Position numbers and translations under genes: made by a program
Source: Chaetoceros tenuissimus
Taxonomy: Eukaryota > Bacillariophyta > Thalassiosirophyceae > Chaetocerotales > Chaetocerotaceae
Assembly (NCBI GenBank): GCA_021927905.1
Contig: BLLK01000045.1
Span: 2,604,001 to 2,668,000, forward strand
Length of the DNA: 64,000 nucleotides
Reading direction: 5' to 3'
The notes under the pieces: generated by a model
What the model saw: only the letters and a program-made list of their open reading frames with translations
Database searches by the model: none
Told to the model about the DNA's origin: nothing
Shown here: positions 20,468-31,760 of the stretch, piece after piece
How the letters are laid out: each line of letters opens with the position of its first letter
Position numbering within the stretch: position 1 is the stretch's first letter

Positions 20468-21070
20468 ATGGATCCAAGTACCTCGTCACAAGTCATTGAA
20501 GATGAACCCTCTCATGAAATTTATGCCAACTTGATTGGGATCAAAGTGCCACCGAAGAAAGTTGCGCATTCGGATCAGGCGTCTACACCTTCGACCAAGT
20601 ACAGTCAGGATGTAGTCAAGATAGGGGATGCATCGGTTATTCCCGTCAACAGTGAATTACAAGAAGAAAGCAATCAATATACATCAATTTATCGCAAGAG
20701 ACTAGCTGAACCAGTGGAAGTGTCACAACTATCTCTTGACAAATCAAATAAAGGTTTTCAAATTCTGGCACGAATGGGGTGGAGAGAAAAGGATGGCGGC
20801 TTAGGGAAAGACCGACAAGGGAAACTCTCCCCTGTCAAAACTATATTAAAAAGAAATAAACACGGATTAGGTGCAGCTAGATCAGTAAAAGCTAGAGTCA
20901 CCCATACCCAAGATCAATTGGATACAAAACAAAATAGCAAAAATAGGGGAAGACAAAATTCCAAAAGTGTACAGAAAAATAGGAAGAATAATCAAGAACA
21001 ACAAAGGGACAAAAAGGCTCGGATGTTACTATCTTCAGATATACCTGAAGAATACATAGGTTTGTTTTGA
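20468..21070 (+). CDS. G-patch domain protein
   Basis: A single exon of 200 residues, taking ATG 20468 (MDPSTSSQ) as the start; an upstream in-frame ATG at 20384 adds a less natural 28 residues. The G-patch spans residues ~90-137: NKGFQILARMGWREKDGGLG, then DRQGKLSPVKTILKRNKHGLG, with the conserved glycines and the MGW core. G-patch proteins bind nucleic acid and commonly activate DEAH-box RNA helicases in splicing or ribosome assembly. The arrangement with LSPVKTILKRNKHGLG resembles the GPANK1/GPATCH-type short proteins. The tail is Lys/Asn/Gln-rich and probably disordered and nuclear, ending SSDIPEEYIGLF. It lies 373 bp before URB1, but a functional link is only suggestive. Confidence 0.85.
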   Translation: MDPSTSSQVIEDEPSHEIYANLIGIKVPPKKVAHSDQASTPSTKYSQDVVKIGDASVIPVNSELQEESNQYTSIYRKRLAEPVEVSQLSLDKSNKGFQILARMGWREKDGGLGKDRQGKLSPVKTILKRNKHGLGAARSVKARVTHTQDQLDTKQNSKNRGRQNSKSVQKNRKNNQEQQRDKKARMLLSSDIPEEYIGLF

Positions 21071-21443
21071 AGAAAGTTGGGTTTCATGACATATCCTTCA
21101 TCACATATTCACCAGATTTGTTTCTATCTATGTATATTAATGTTGTTGACATTTAGTTTATTTTTAAAAGTAATATAAATAGACCCTGAGAACATAAAAG
21201 TAATCATTAAAATTCATTTGAAATCAGCTGTTTTTTCTGATTCAATTTATGTAGCTATTGTATCTCTATATTTAGCTAGCAAGCTTGCGTACCAATCAAG
21301 ATGTACAAAATCCAAATCCAAATCCAATCTTACAAACTTGTTGTATGGAAAAGGTATTGTGGTGTGTGTAATCAATGCAAAGATAAGTTGCTTTGAGATC
21401 AAGATATACATTTTCAACTCGTTTATTATAATCCTACTTCAAT
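21071..21443. other. AT-rich intergenic region before URB1
   Basis: Holds the G-patch 3' end and the URB1 promoter. A 90-codon frame here has biased, AT-driven composition and no motif. Confidence 0.45.
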
Positions 21444-24400
21444 ATGGAAACGGAAAAACTTGGGGTAATAGAGTTCACTTCCACTCTTAATGGTGATGAT
21501 TCTGATCAAGTCCTCGCAATTCTAAAGAAATTTGTGAAGACGGTCCGTCGTGAGAAATCTGAAGCCTTTATTTCAGATGATGGATCTGATGCAAACGGCA
21601 GTGATTCCGACTTTCTTTCAGATTCGGATGACGACGACGAAAACTTTTCCACTAGGAAAACAAAGAAGAGCAAAGTAGAGACATGGAAAGAAGACTCTAA
21701 GAAATACAATGTACCTTTTGTTGGTACTTCGACAAGAAAAGGTGCAACTGGTGTTGTAACTCGCAAACAATGGCCAACTGGTTTCTTAGAAGCATATTTA
21801 CAATCATCTCCTTCTGCTATTGAAATATTAGGTCCAGATTTTCAGAGACTTTTGTCCAAAGGCACTAAAAATCTTCAATTCATCTTTCTCGAAGCTATGA
21901 GCGAATTAGTCTCATCTAATATTGATTCTGAAAAAATTAGTTTGATGGAGAACATATTTGATATAGAAGCAGAGAGCTACTATAAGGCAGACGCTATCTC
22001 AGACTCGAAATATACCAAGCTTGTTTCAATTGTTATGAAAGACCATCTGAAAACAGTGTTTGATATATTGAATGAACACGCTTTCAATTCTACAGGACAC
22101 CGATTAATCTTGGCTTCGCTGAATTTATTTCACAATCTTTCTTGCTCTTCTCTCGGAACCGCAAGAGAAATAGCAAGGGGACTTGAATCAAAATTAAAGG
22201 AAGGCATTATGCAAAGACTGTGTAATTATTCAGTTATGAAAAAGAAAAAGTCTTCTCCTAGTGAACAAGAAGAGGAAAGACTGAAGAAAATCTCATCCAG
22301 AATCCAAGCAGCAGCTATATCACTCGCCAAGAGTTTGTTAGAATATGATGATCCTCTGATCAACGGATATATATCAAGCATAGGAGGGAAACAAAATAAA
22401 AGCAAAGCTGGTATTCTTTTCATTTCTATTCGAAATGCAACAAATAAATTTCGAAAATTAGCAGAAAGCAATTTAGCTAAGACTGACGACGTTCAAAATG
22501 GTGAAGAGCCAGAGAGTACCATTACAACTGCACAAGCTGAATATGAAGTCAGAACTCTACATTGTATAAGGACACTGAAGGAAATCTACCTTGCAGATGA
22601 CAAAGAAAATAAAAAAGCTGCCCTTTCTGACAAGGCAAAGGTAAGATCGTTCCTATTCGAGAAGTTATTGATATACATATCTCATTTTGCCCTACACCAT
22701 AGTTTGAATATTTTAAAGGAGCTATGCTTGACAATCTAGTGCACTTGGCATATATGCCCGGTGAAACTAAGTTTCACGAAGAGTCATACTTACCAGAAAT
22801 AATCGAAGAATGCAGAGCTATTGTGGAGACTTTAATAATGGATAAAGATAGGTCACCATTCTTGAATTTAATCAGGACACTACAAGCTGATCAATCACTG
22901 AGAGTCAATGTTTTACAACAAAGCGGGAAGGCTATTCAATCGTTGCTTTGTATGAGATCAAATATTGAAGCAAGGATTTTGGTTTCGAAATGTTTCCAAA
23001 ACACTCCTCAACTATATCAACAGTGGACTCGGAATTTTTCTATGCCTGATATGGCAGCTAAGTATGCATGCATTTCGAGCCTTTCTCTAATATCTTATTT
23101 AATTGAGAACGCTCCAGAAATCAAAATTGTTGATGAGATTTTGGCAGCCAGTACTGACATGGGAAAAATGTTTGAGTCTATGATTTCTTTTACCAGTCCA
23201 AGGTCTTTTACAAAAAATGCAATAACTAAGGGACTTCAAAGTGGCAATGCATTGCTGGTTATGCAAACATTAAAAGTATGCGGCCTGATTCTTGATCGTT
23301 TTAGCAAGCTCTCTGCTATTGTATGCGAAAATAAGAGGGATAGATCTCGGTATTTCTCGGAGAAGCTAGCAGGAAGAATGCCTGACGTTCAAGTTCTCTT
23401 GGCTATTCGATCAAAATTTGACAGCAGTGAAGAATCACGTTCTTGCAAAAGCCACCTGAATTTCATCATGAAAGGCATATGCGACACTTTAGATTTGTAT
23501 GTAGATATCTTCCCCCAAAGTTTTATCACATTGCAGTTTGAATGGATCAAACTATTATTTGATGGTTCCTCAACAGATTTTCTTAAAGCTCCATTCAATC
23601 TACAACGTCGCCTGTTGAAAACACTATTCAACATTTTCGAGTGCTATAAGGTAAGAGAGCGATGCAAATAAACAAAAATTGCAATTACTTTCCATATTTA
23701 TACTGACTACTTCTCTTTTCTCCACAGCATGTTGCACCTCATTTAAATTCATTATCAAGCAACAAATCATTTCACGTCTTGACTGACATTCTGTTGCAAA
23801 CACCCAATGAAATAGTCTACGATCATTGTCACAATCTTTTGCAAGAAGTCATCGCAGATCTTGTAGATACAAAAGCTTACTATAATGAGAGGAACGAACA
23901 ATTTGTGGACTATGAAATATCTTTATGGGTGAACGGTATCAGTCCCTCAAACCGACAAGAAATTGCTAAGCTTGTTGATGCTACACAAAAAATAACAATC
24001 CAATTTGAGACTATCGTGCAGAATGCATGGAGCATGTTTTGCGAAAATCAATCTATACCAAAAGGGACAATCAGTCCTCTTCTTGTTTTGGCTTTGACAG
24101 CGATAGCTTCAGATGGTGATCAGCTTTCAGCCGAAATGCAAGATTTAATTCTATCCATTACCAACAAGATGATTGTCATACAGAGTGAGAATAGACTTAT
24201 CGCAGCTGTAATTTTGTATTTGTCAAAAATTCAGAGCGAAGATCATTTATTCACGGAAAAGTTCAAGGATTTGGTTCGAAACTCAACGAGTCTTTTGAAT
24301 ACCAAATCTATACTTTCCATGGAGTCCATTATAACATCTTTCCCCCCAAATCATTACCACTCGGTTCTTGAAAGTCAAGTGCTTGGCAGGGAATCCAGTT

Positions 24401-27400
24401 GGCACGTGAAGGATGCTATCTTTGAATACAATGCCTTCGAAATATTTTCACAAACCATGAGGCACATCAATCAGACAAGTTGCCTTATAGATCCAACAGT
24501 CTTTTCTACTGCATTTCTATTGATGGTAAGCAAACATGTGATATTTTTGTTTCAAAGTAATTTTAGGAGACTTACCATATTTGACATATTTAGAATGGAC
24601 AACTTCCAAATACAATAATGAACAGAGTGGTCAATCTGGACACAAACCCATCGACCTGTACCATAGGTTTGCTTCTTTCATCATTCTTTGAAAATAATAA
24701 AGACAACGAGAATCATAGAAGACTGCACTTGGCTTTCACAGAGAATCTCATTCAAGATGATAAGGAAACGATGGAGAATTTTTATCAGCATCATTCTGAT
24801 TTGACATATATGCTTTCAGCGGCATTTTTAGACCAATCATCGAAAGAGACCTGTCGTGTTTTCAGAGGATGTCTGAATCTTATATCTATTATGATGAATA
24901 ATATTGATAGCAGAAGTCAGTATTATTCGCTATTGCTTAAAATCATAGATTCGGTTCCAAATTACTTGTCAATTATTTCAGAACTCACAACTAACGATGC
25001 GGTTGTCATATTTGAGCTATGGTACAATCTTGCAAGTTCTCGTGCACAAGAAGCAGAGTCTAAAAGTCTTATGTGTAAACTTGAGGATGCATTGGCATAT
25101 ATAATGAGGAATAGTAACGTCCATAAATGTCAACCCGCTGCCATAGTGAAATCACTGAATGGAAAAGGACTTAGCAGTGTAATAGACTTGGCATTCAAAT
25201 CAGGATCTCAGTGCACTAACAAGGATGACATGATATGTGACAGAAAAACATCGTTTTTGGAATCACTCATCATTTTCGATGCATTCAAATTTGCCCCTGT
25301 AATTGTACATGCAATGAAAAGTGACAGCAATTTTGAAACAGATGACCTCATCACTGTTGCTGCGCGGGAAGTTATTCTACAAAATAGTTCAGAACAAGGG
25401 TCAGAATGGCACATTGAAGCATGTAAATTAGCACATCAAGTCCTATGTCAGAAGATACAAGATATTGTAAGTGCTTATGGCAGAAATGGTTTTTCTTTAC
25501 AACGATTGATTCTGACATTCTTGTTGTTATTTACACACAGGTCCAAACTGGCATAGTAGCAGAATCAACATCTTTGCTACTAGACACAGTGAGAACAATT
25601 TTTGGGAGTGAAGTTGTTAGCTATAATGCTTCAACAGGGCTACTGTTCCAACGCTTATCAGAATTAATGGCACATTTGAAGTCAGTGAAAAGAAAGGATA
25701 TTTCACTATCCCTTGAACTTTCTTTGCTATCTTTGATAGAGAGTATTCCCAGGGAATTTCGATTAAACGATGAATTTCTCTCATTGCGCCTGTCAACTTT
25801 GTCATATATTGTTAAGATGCTTCCAAGAGCTATTAAGCAAGAAACACAACCAGCTCTTATTCTGTCGGCTGCGACTGATCTTATCGAAGCGGAATATTTG
25901 CAAAAGATCACCTGCCTTCAGCACCTTTTTCTTACATGTTTGAAATTTGGACTAGACCTTATTAAAAACAAGATCAGTGTCGTCTGTCTTAGAGTTGCTC
26001 GCAAGATTTTCACCTTGTGCAACGAGGAACAGTTATCCAAAAAAGACAAAACAAACTCTAACTTCCAGTTCTCTCCTTCCAAAGTACACGCAATGATCTT
26101 TGCTCATTCTAATTTCGAAGTAGTAGCCTGTGAAAGTAGCGATGTAAGACAGGAATTGATATCACTTTTGATTTGTTGTGTAAAGTATAGCGAGGAAGCC
26201 ATCGACGTTAGCATTGAAGATGTTTCAAAATTGCTCAAAGGGTTTCATGCCAGTGTCTCTCGAGAAGATCTATTTTTAAGGAGACTATTAATATTGTACG
26301 AGGAATCTTCATCGAAGGTAAGTGATTATTTATGACTATTCTCCTTGTTTACCTTTAATGGAAACTTTGCTAATCATAATACGAAAGGAATTTTACCCTC
26401 ATGAACTGCGTTGGGGAAAAAATGAGTATAATACAACAACTTCTATTACAATTATATCTAGTGACCATGGTCATCATTGGGAATATTTCATTGAAAACAT
26501 TGATGCGAAGCGTATTTACAAAACTATCGAGCAATTCCCTGTGTGGGACACTCTTATGCCTGAAGTTTACGATTTTGAAGTATCCGGAGACAGTGGCAAG
26601 ATTCAAGAAGAGGACAAAGATTCTGATGACGAAAGTTATTCTACTGACAGTGTCGAAAATAAGAAGACTTTTGATGGCAAACAGTACAAGAAAGACTTAA
26701 TGTTGAAGTACTCTAACAGTGCGGACATCAGATATAGTCCTGGATTCATACTGCCATTAATTTTAGGCCTTCTGGAGTCATTTGCAGAAATGGCAATAAC
26801 GGAAGATGTTTCAGACGTGTGTTCTCTCGCGAGCGAAAGTGACAATGAGGCCATAGTTGATAAAAAGAGGAAATACAAAGAGCAAGGTGAAGTGACTGTC
26901 TCCGACTCCTGTAGAGAAAGCTTTGCAAAAGTCGTTCAGAGAATAAACAGTAAGGGGCTGCTCGCATTATCACTAGCCACACTATCAAGTAAATGTCCAA
27001 AACTTCGAAATGTTGCAATTGGAGTTATCTTTCATTTTCTGAAAGTCTTGAAAATGAAGGAAGCTATAGATTTAAAATCTTGGACAAGTAGAAACCAGAT
27101 TGAAATGTTGTTAAATGCAGTACAACGAGGACTTACAGTATCAAGAGCTAGGCGGCTTGAACAGACTCAGGATTCTGAAGATCAAAAATTGCTGATTCCA
27201 ATGCTTCCCAACTTCAGTGGTTGCTTCCTTGCAAGAGCATCCATGATATTAATGAAGCCTTCCGATGACATGTACACTGCAATAAATAAGTACTTCTTGC
27301 GTCTTAGTGACTATCATGGAGCTTTCACTGATTGCTTTTCATTGCCTGCATTCATTTCTCTGTTTTGTACTGTCAACGAATCTACAGAGCAAGGAAGAAA

Positions 27401-28451
27401 AGAAAGGTTATGGGCAATCAATTTACTAAAAGAAGGTGTGGTGGATTCTTTCAGTTACAAAATGGCTTCGAGGAAGCATGTACCAGAACTTTTACTTACA
27501 TCTTCGGATGCGATCTTCATGAGGAGAGGAATGGTAGAAGATCATCACGAATGTTCACTTCTTTTTGACACTATTGGATCTTTAGTCAGAAATGGCGGAT
27601 CTTCCTCTTTCTATCATTACTTTTATTCCATTGGAATTGTGGCATGGCTTGAAAATACAATGGAATTGATGATTGCTAATTTCGAAAAAGTACCACCGAC
27701 TCTAGCTTTACGTCTTTTGTGCTTATTAAAGGTTATTCTGTTCAAGATTGAAGAGAACTTGTCTTGCTCAGATACAAATGTTGATATATTTGTAAATACA
27801 AAGAGTCTAGCAAGGAATGGACTGAACTTGTCATGCCTTCTATTATCTTCAAACAAAAAAGAAAGCAATGATACATCTGATTTTGTTGAGACTTGTGCAA
27901 TTTTAGAACCATTATACAGTATCCTGTCAAGTGTAATTTCACTTCAAGGAGGTACTAAAGAGGAGTCAAGTCAAAATACTTTGAGTCATTTTTATCCAGA
28001 CGGCTTAAAGATTTCAGTCATTTTGAAGGCTATCGACTTGTTCAAGCATCAAGAGCCGAACCAGGCTTTTGATGTATTGAAAGTAGTAGCCTCCTTTTCT
28101 GTTGTTCCATTTGATCTTGATTGTAAGGACGACGAATTGAAGCAGTTTTGCCTCGAGTCAATGCCTTTAATAGCATCCAGTAATCACAAGGAAATTGACG
28201 ATGTTTCATACACGCACATTATTCTTCGACGTATATCAGAAGCATCCGTGTACATGAAGGAGGAAAAAACTTTTTCCTTGGTAATTGAACATTTATTTGG
28301 GCTACGACACACGTTCATTGAACAGAATGCATTGGACAAATGGAACGACTGCATTTCTTTATTTCTAGAAAATTTCAATGCATCATTTGCTGCAACATCT
28401 CATAATTTTGTTGAACTTTTCAAAGTTTTGTCTGAAAATTACGAAGACTGA
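21444..28451 (+). CDS. URB1: URB1/Npa1, nucleolar pre-60S ribosome assembly factor
   Basis: Six exons, all joined in phase 0: 21444..22640, 22703..23650, 23728..24525, 24594..25466, 25541..26317 and 26388..28451; 2218 residues, close to the human protein. Introns are 62-77 bp with GTAAG donors; the fifth ends at ACGAAAG with a GCTAATC branch-like site. The N terminus has an acidic DSDDDDE patch, then all-helical sequence. The best family match is the C-terminal third: SPGFILPLILGLLESF, a GLLALSLATLSS helix with LRNVAIGVIFHFL, LPNFSGCFLARASMILMKP, MYTAINKYFLRL, SLPAFISLFC and ERLWAINLLKEGV. Npa1/URB1 works in the nucleolus with other Npa factors and Dbp6 on early 60S particles and snoRNA-guided folding. 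Confidence 0.85.
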
Positions 28452-29045
28452 GTTGAGTTTCTAACGAATGGAGTTGCCTTCTCTTCTCACATATTCACTA
28501 CCATATTCATATTTTAATATTTACAACATAAAATATACAGCTAATAAATACAGCTTTTAATCACAGCATTTCCATCTGTATATGATTTCAGATCAAATAA
28601 TCACGAGTGATATAACATCGGGTGGCAGATTTGGAGAAACGAGATACGAGAAGGGTACAAAAGATCAGTTAGGGTCACCTCAATTCCTCTTGAAGCGGTT
28701 CTGTCATCAATGTGGCATATTTACTTATCAAAGTAAAAGCTTCTACAACATAGAGAAGAAACAACTGAGTAGTTATGGGTACTTACTACCGATTATTTTT
28801 GCCTTTCAGACCTTCTCATCCTTCGTCATTGAAAATTCATGATGTCATCATTGACGTGTCATAGAGTGGCAGTTAAAAAGATGAAGGACCGTACACGTCA
28901 CACATCAATACTGTAAAGTACTCAAATAATAATAATACGAAGTACATTACAGATACCTCTATCAAAACACTACTAATCCTTCTTAATAGCTGTGTATCAT
29001 CCGCGGTATTTCTCTTCTCTTAGTCATTACTTTCTTGTTCAAATC
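28452..29045. other. intergenic region
   Basis: Holds the URB1 3' end and the acyltransferase promoter. An 86-codon plus-strand frame (28582-28842) shows no motif and was not accepted. Confidence 0.45.
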
Positions 29046-29999
29046 ATGCGAGAAGGGATTTCAACATTTCGATGGATTCAGGGCCTTACAGTGGCATCCA
29101 TTTTTTCTGTCGTCTATGCTTTAGCTCCTCTGTACTGTTTGAGCAGCATTGTATTCCTGGTCTTACAATATCCATGCAAGCACGCAGCATTTATTTACGC
29201 CTTACCTCTTCTTATTTCAATTTTGGTACCCAGTCGACAAATTTTGGGGGCTGCGTACTACATGACAAGTATGCTTGACTATTTTGACTATGAGGAAGTT
29301 TTGGAAACAAGCAATGATGATTGCAGAAAACTATTGAAGGAAGGAAAGAAATTCATTCTAGCCTTTCAACCTCACGGGGTCGTGAGTTTTTGCAGCTTGT
29401 GCTCTTGGATCAATGCCCCAGTGGATATTCGTCAAATTCCAACTGCGGTAGCATCGGCAGTTCTGAAGTTTCCAATACTAAAAAATGTCATGGGGATTTT
29501 TGGGCTTACAGACGCATCATCCAGCAATGTTAAGAGGATCTTGCAGAAAGGAAAGGGTATCAAAGGATGCATAGTGATTTACGTAGGAGGCATAGCTGAG
29601 CTTTTCCTCACTTGCGATGAAGAGGAAAGATTGTATCTTCAGAAAAGGAAAGGATTCATCAAAATTGCTCTCCGAGAAGGGGTTGACATTATTCCAGTTT
29701 ATCTATTTGGCAACACATCCATTCTTTCAGTAGTGAAAACAAAGTTTTTAGAATCAATGTCTCGTAAAATGCAAACAAGTTTTACCTACTTTTGGGGAAA
29801 ATGCTTTTTACCAATCCCCCGGGATGATAAGCTACTCTATGTTCGTGGTAAGCCCTTGGGCATGCCACATATTCCAGAACCAACTGATGAAGATATCAAT
29901 AAATGGCACGCTATTTACATCAAGGAAGTAACTAGACTCTTCAATGATAACAAGGAAAAGGTACCTGCGTACAAACACAAAACACTGCATATAATCTGA
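29046..29999 (+). CDS. DGAT2-family acyltransferase
   Basis: A single exon of 317 residues from the first ATG (MREGISTF). Hydrophobic segments near residues 15-75 give the ER membrane hairpin. The catalytic block reads FQPHGVVSF (residue ~107), where many relatives have a His before PHG; here it is QPHG. Downstream are PILKNVMGIFGLTDASS, YVGGIAELF in place of the GGAxE block, RKGFIKIALREGVDIIPVYLFGN, and a late VRGKPLGMPHIPEPTDEDI, all diagnostic of DGAT2. The family moves an acyl chain from acyl-CoA to diacylglycerol, making storage triacylglycerol; wax or monoacylglycerol acyltransferase activity is possible. Diatoms carry several divergent copies. Convergent with the next gene, 71 bp apart. 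Confidence 0.9.
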   Translation: MREGISTFRWIQGLTVASIFSVVYALAPLYCLSSIVFLVLQYPCKHAAFIYALPLLISILVPSRQILGAAYYMTSMLDYFDYEEVLETSNDDCRKLLKEGKKFILAFQPHGVVSFCSLCSWINAPVDIRQIPTAVASAVLKFPILKNVMGIFGLTDASSSNVKRILQKGKGIKGCIVIYVGGIAELFLTCDEEERLYLQKRKGFIKIALREGVDIIPVYLFGNTSILSVVKTKFLESMSRKMQTSFTYFWGKCFLPIPRDDKLLYVRGKPLGMPHIPEPTDEDINKWHAIYIKEVTRLFNDNKEKVPAYKHKTLHII

Positions 30000-30070
30000 T
30001 TTATTCGATTGACAATGCTACCTATGCAATTTCACAGTAGATTACAAGTTAAAACTATAACTTGCGTAAG

Positions 30071-31165
30071 TTATAAATTTATAGCATTGTCCTTGAGACC
30101 TAATGGATTGAGAGCCTTTTCACCAATATATGGTTCAAGGAATGACAACGGTCTTGCCATAGTCTTACTGTACGATAAAACACCAGTGTCTCGATGTTCA
30201 TAAATTATCTCTTTTGTTTCATTGTCAAATAAAAATGTCGCCCCCCTCAAGTCAAGGAATCGCTGATCTGGAACATATTCGTTGAAGTTAGTGAGTACTT
30301 CAACCATGGCTCGCAATCTAACTGTTGCTAGCTCTACTGGACGTTGATAGCCTTCTTCATTCTTCCATAATTGTTGGTACTTGAACGGTCCAAGCTTTAC
30401 ATCCGAAACTCCTTTAATCGCTATGACAGGATCTTCATCACTTCCAATTACGACAACTTCATCAGCACTTATTCTTTCAGGTGCACTTTTGTCACCGAAA
30501 TATCCTCTAAGAATTTCTGGTAAGGTATCTGGTGCTGCAATTCCTGCACACATTGCCATGTAGTTCAACCAAGCTCTCGAGATGGCCTTTGCATCTTGCT
30601 CTTCTTTTGCTCCACAATAGTCATATGCAAACCATTCCAAGAGACTTTGCGGCAAAAAAGATGGGATATCCCAATTGGGACCAGCATGTAATTCAAGAGA
30701 TTTGTGCACTTGACCTTGAGGATCAACTTTGAGATACGAAATATCTAATCCATTAAAATTTGCAAACTTCTTTGCTGAATCTGGAGTTCCAATACCAATC
30801 ACTCGTAGTCCTATTTTGGCTTCGTTCAATTCACTACTAACTGCTGATAGAAATTCTGCATATTCTGAACTGTCAAAATCTCCAAGTTGAGGCATAATGA
30901 CCACCAAAGTTTTCTCATTTGCATTCTTATCTCCAAATAGATTTTGGAAAAAGTCTCCTGATTTTGGAATTATTCCTTCCAAAGCATTCATTGAGTTTCC
31001 TGTCCCAGGGTCAATCACTGGCGCTTCCATCAGAGTATCAAACACTGTTGTAGAAAATAGTTGAGATTTATATCTTTGAGGAGTGTGTTGCTGAAATGCG
31101 TTCACAGACGAAGAATTCAAGGCGAAAAGACTCGCCGCGACCAGAGTTTGTGCTGTAACTTTCAT
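30071..31165 (-). CDS. plastid-targeted peroxiredoxin-like (AhpC/TSA-type) protein
   Basis: A single exon of 364 residues. The signal peptide (MKVTAQTLVAASLFALNSSS) ends at VNAF-QQ, a clean diatom plastid motif. Residues ~85-200 form a thioredoxin-like domain of the AhpC-TSA_2/AAED1 type: TLVVIMPQLGDFDSSEYAEF, ELNEAKIGLRVIGIGTPDSA, YLKVDPQGQVHKSLEL. The usual peroxidatic Cys position, after the VV-x-x-x strand, has no Cys (GDFDSSEY), so peroxidase activity is doubtful. A C-terminal half (LGPFKYQQLWKNEEGYQRPV and FLDLRGATFLFDNETKEIIY) resembles the extension seen in plastid and cyanobacterial relatives. Likely a stromal protein of unknown exact role. Confidence 0.7.
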   Translation of the reverse strand: MKVTAQTLVAASLFALNSSSVNAFQQHTPQRYKSQLFSTTVFDTLMEAPVIDPGTGNSMNALEGIIPKSGDFFQNLFGDKNANEKTLVVIMPQLGDFDSSEYAEFLSAVSSELNEAKIGLRVIGIGTPDSAKKFANFNGLDISYLKVDPQGQVHKSLELHAGPNWDIPSFLPQSLLEWFAYDYCGAKEEQDAKAISRAWLNYMAMCAGIAAPDTLPEILRGYFGDKSAPERISADEVVVIGSDEDPVIAIKGVSDVKLGPFKYQQLWKNEEGYQRPVELATVRLRAMVEVLTNFNEYVPDQRFLDLRGATFLFDNETKEIIYEHRDTGVLSYSKTMARPLSFLEPYIGEKALNPLGLKDNAINL

Positions 31166-31760
31166 ATTCTACTAGAACAACGAATGGAATTAAGTAGGTG
31201 CAATGCGATCAATTGGATCCTATTGCTGCTACGATGTTTGTTGTGAAAAATGGAGGAAGGATGAAGGAGGAACAGGTTAGAGATGTGTCTGACTCACCTC
31301 AAAAACCAATACCAATGCTACGCAACAAAAATCTCTCAATAACGTCCCCCAATAGCCGTTATTTGACCATTTTAGAGAGACACATGATGCTATTTCTTTT
31401 TAGCGATGACATTGTATTTTTGAAAACCGGAGGCTTTTTGTTTACCTCTGTTGGTACCTACTATGCGATTGTTTGTATTTGTGTATCTAAACTTAGACTA
31501 AAGCACTGCTCAAAACTACAAAACATACACCTTTTCTTCCATACCTATCTAGAAGTCATTTCAGTATGTCAAATACGTAAATAAATCTACTTGAATAGAA
31601 CAAAGAAAGAGACACGGCTTTTGGAAAGTTACTAATACAATTGAAATTACTTCCATTTTTACAGATATTCTATTGGATTGAACACTTTTAAGGAACAATA
31701 CATTCAGCAAGACAATCGACTTACTGTACAAATATTGAACCAATTTCGGGTAAAAGAGTC
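31166..31760. other. intergenic region between divergent genes
   Basis: Upstream of both the peroxiredoxin-like gene and the formin. A 128-codon plus-strand frame (31198-31584) has no family resemblance and is probably chance. No repeat or RNA gene was seen. Confidence 0.4.

Noticed and set aside
28582-28842. 86-codon plus-strand frame
   Set aside because: No family resemblance and isolated in intergenic DNA; insufficient support.
31198-31584. 128-codon plus-strand frame between divergent genes
   Set aside because: Hydrophobic, irregular composition without motifs; lies in the promoter region of two genes.
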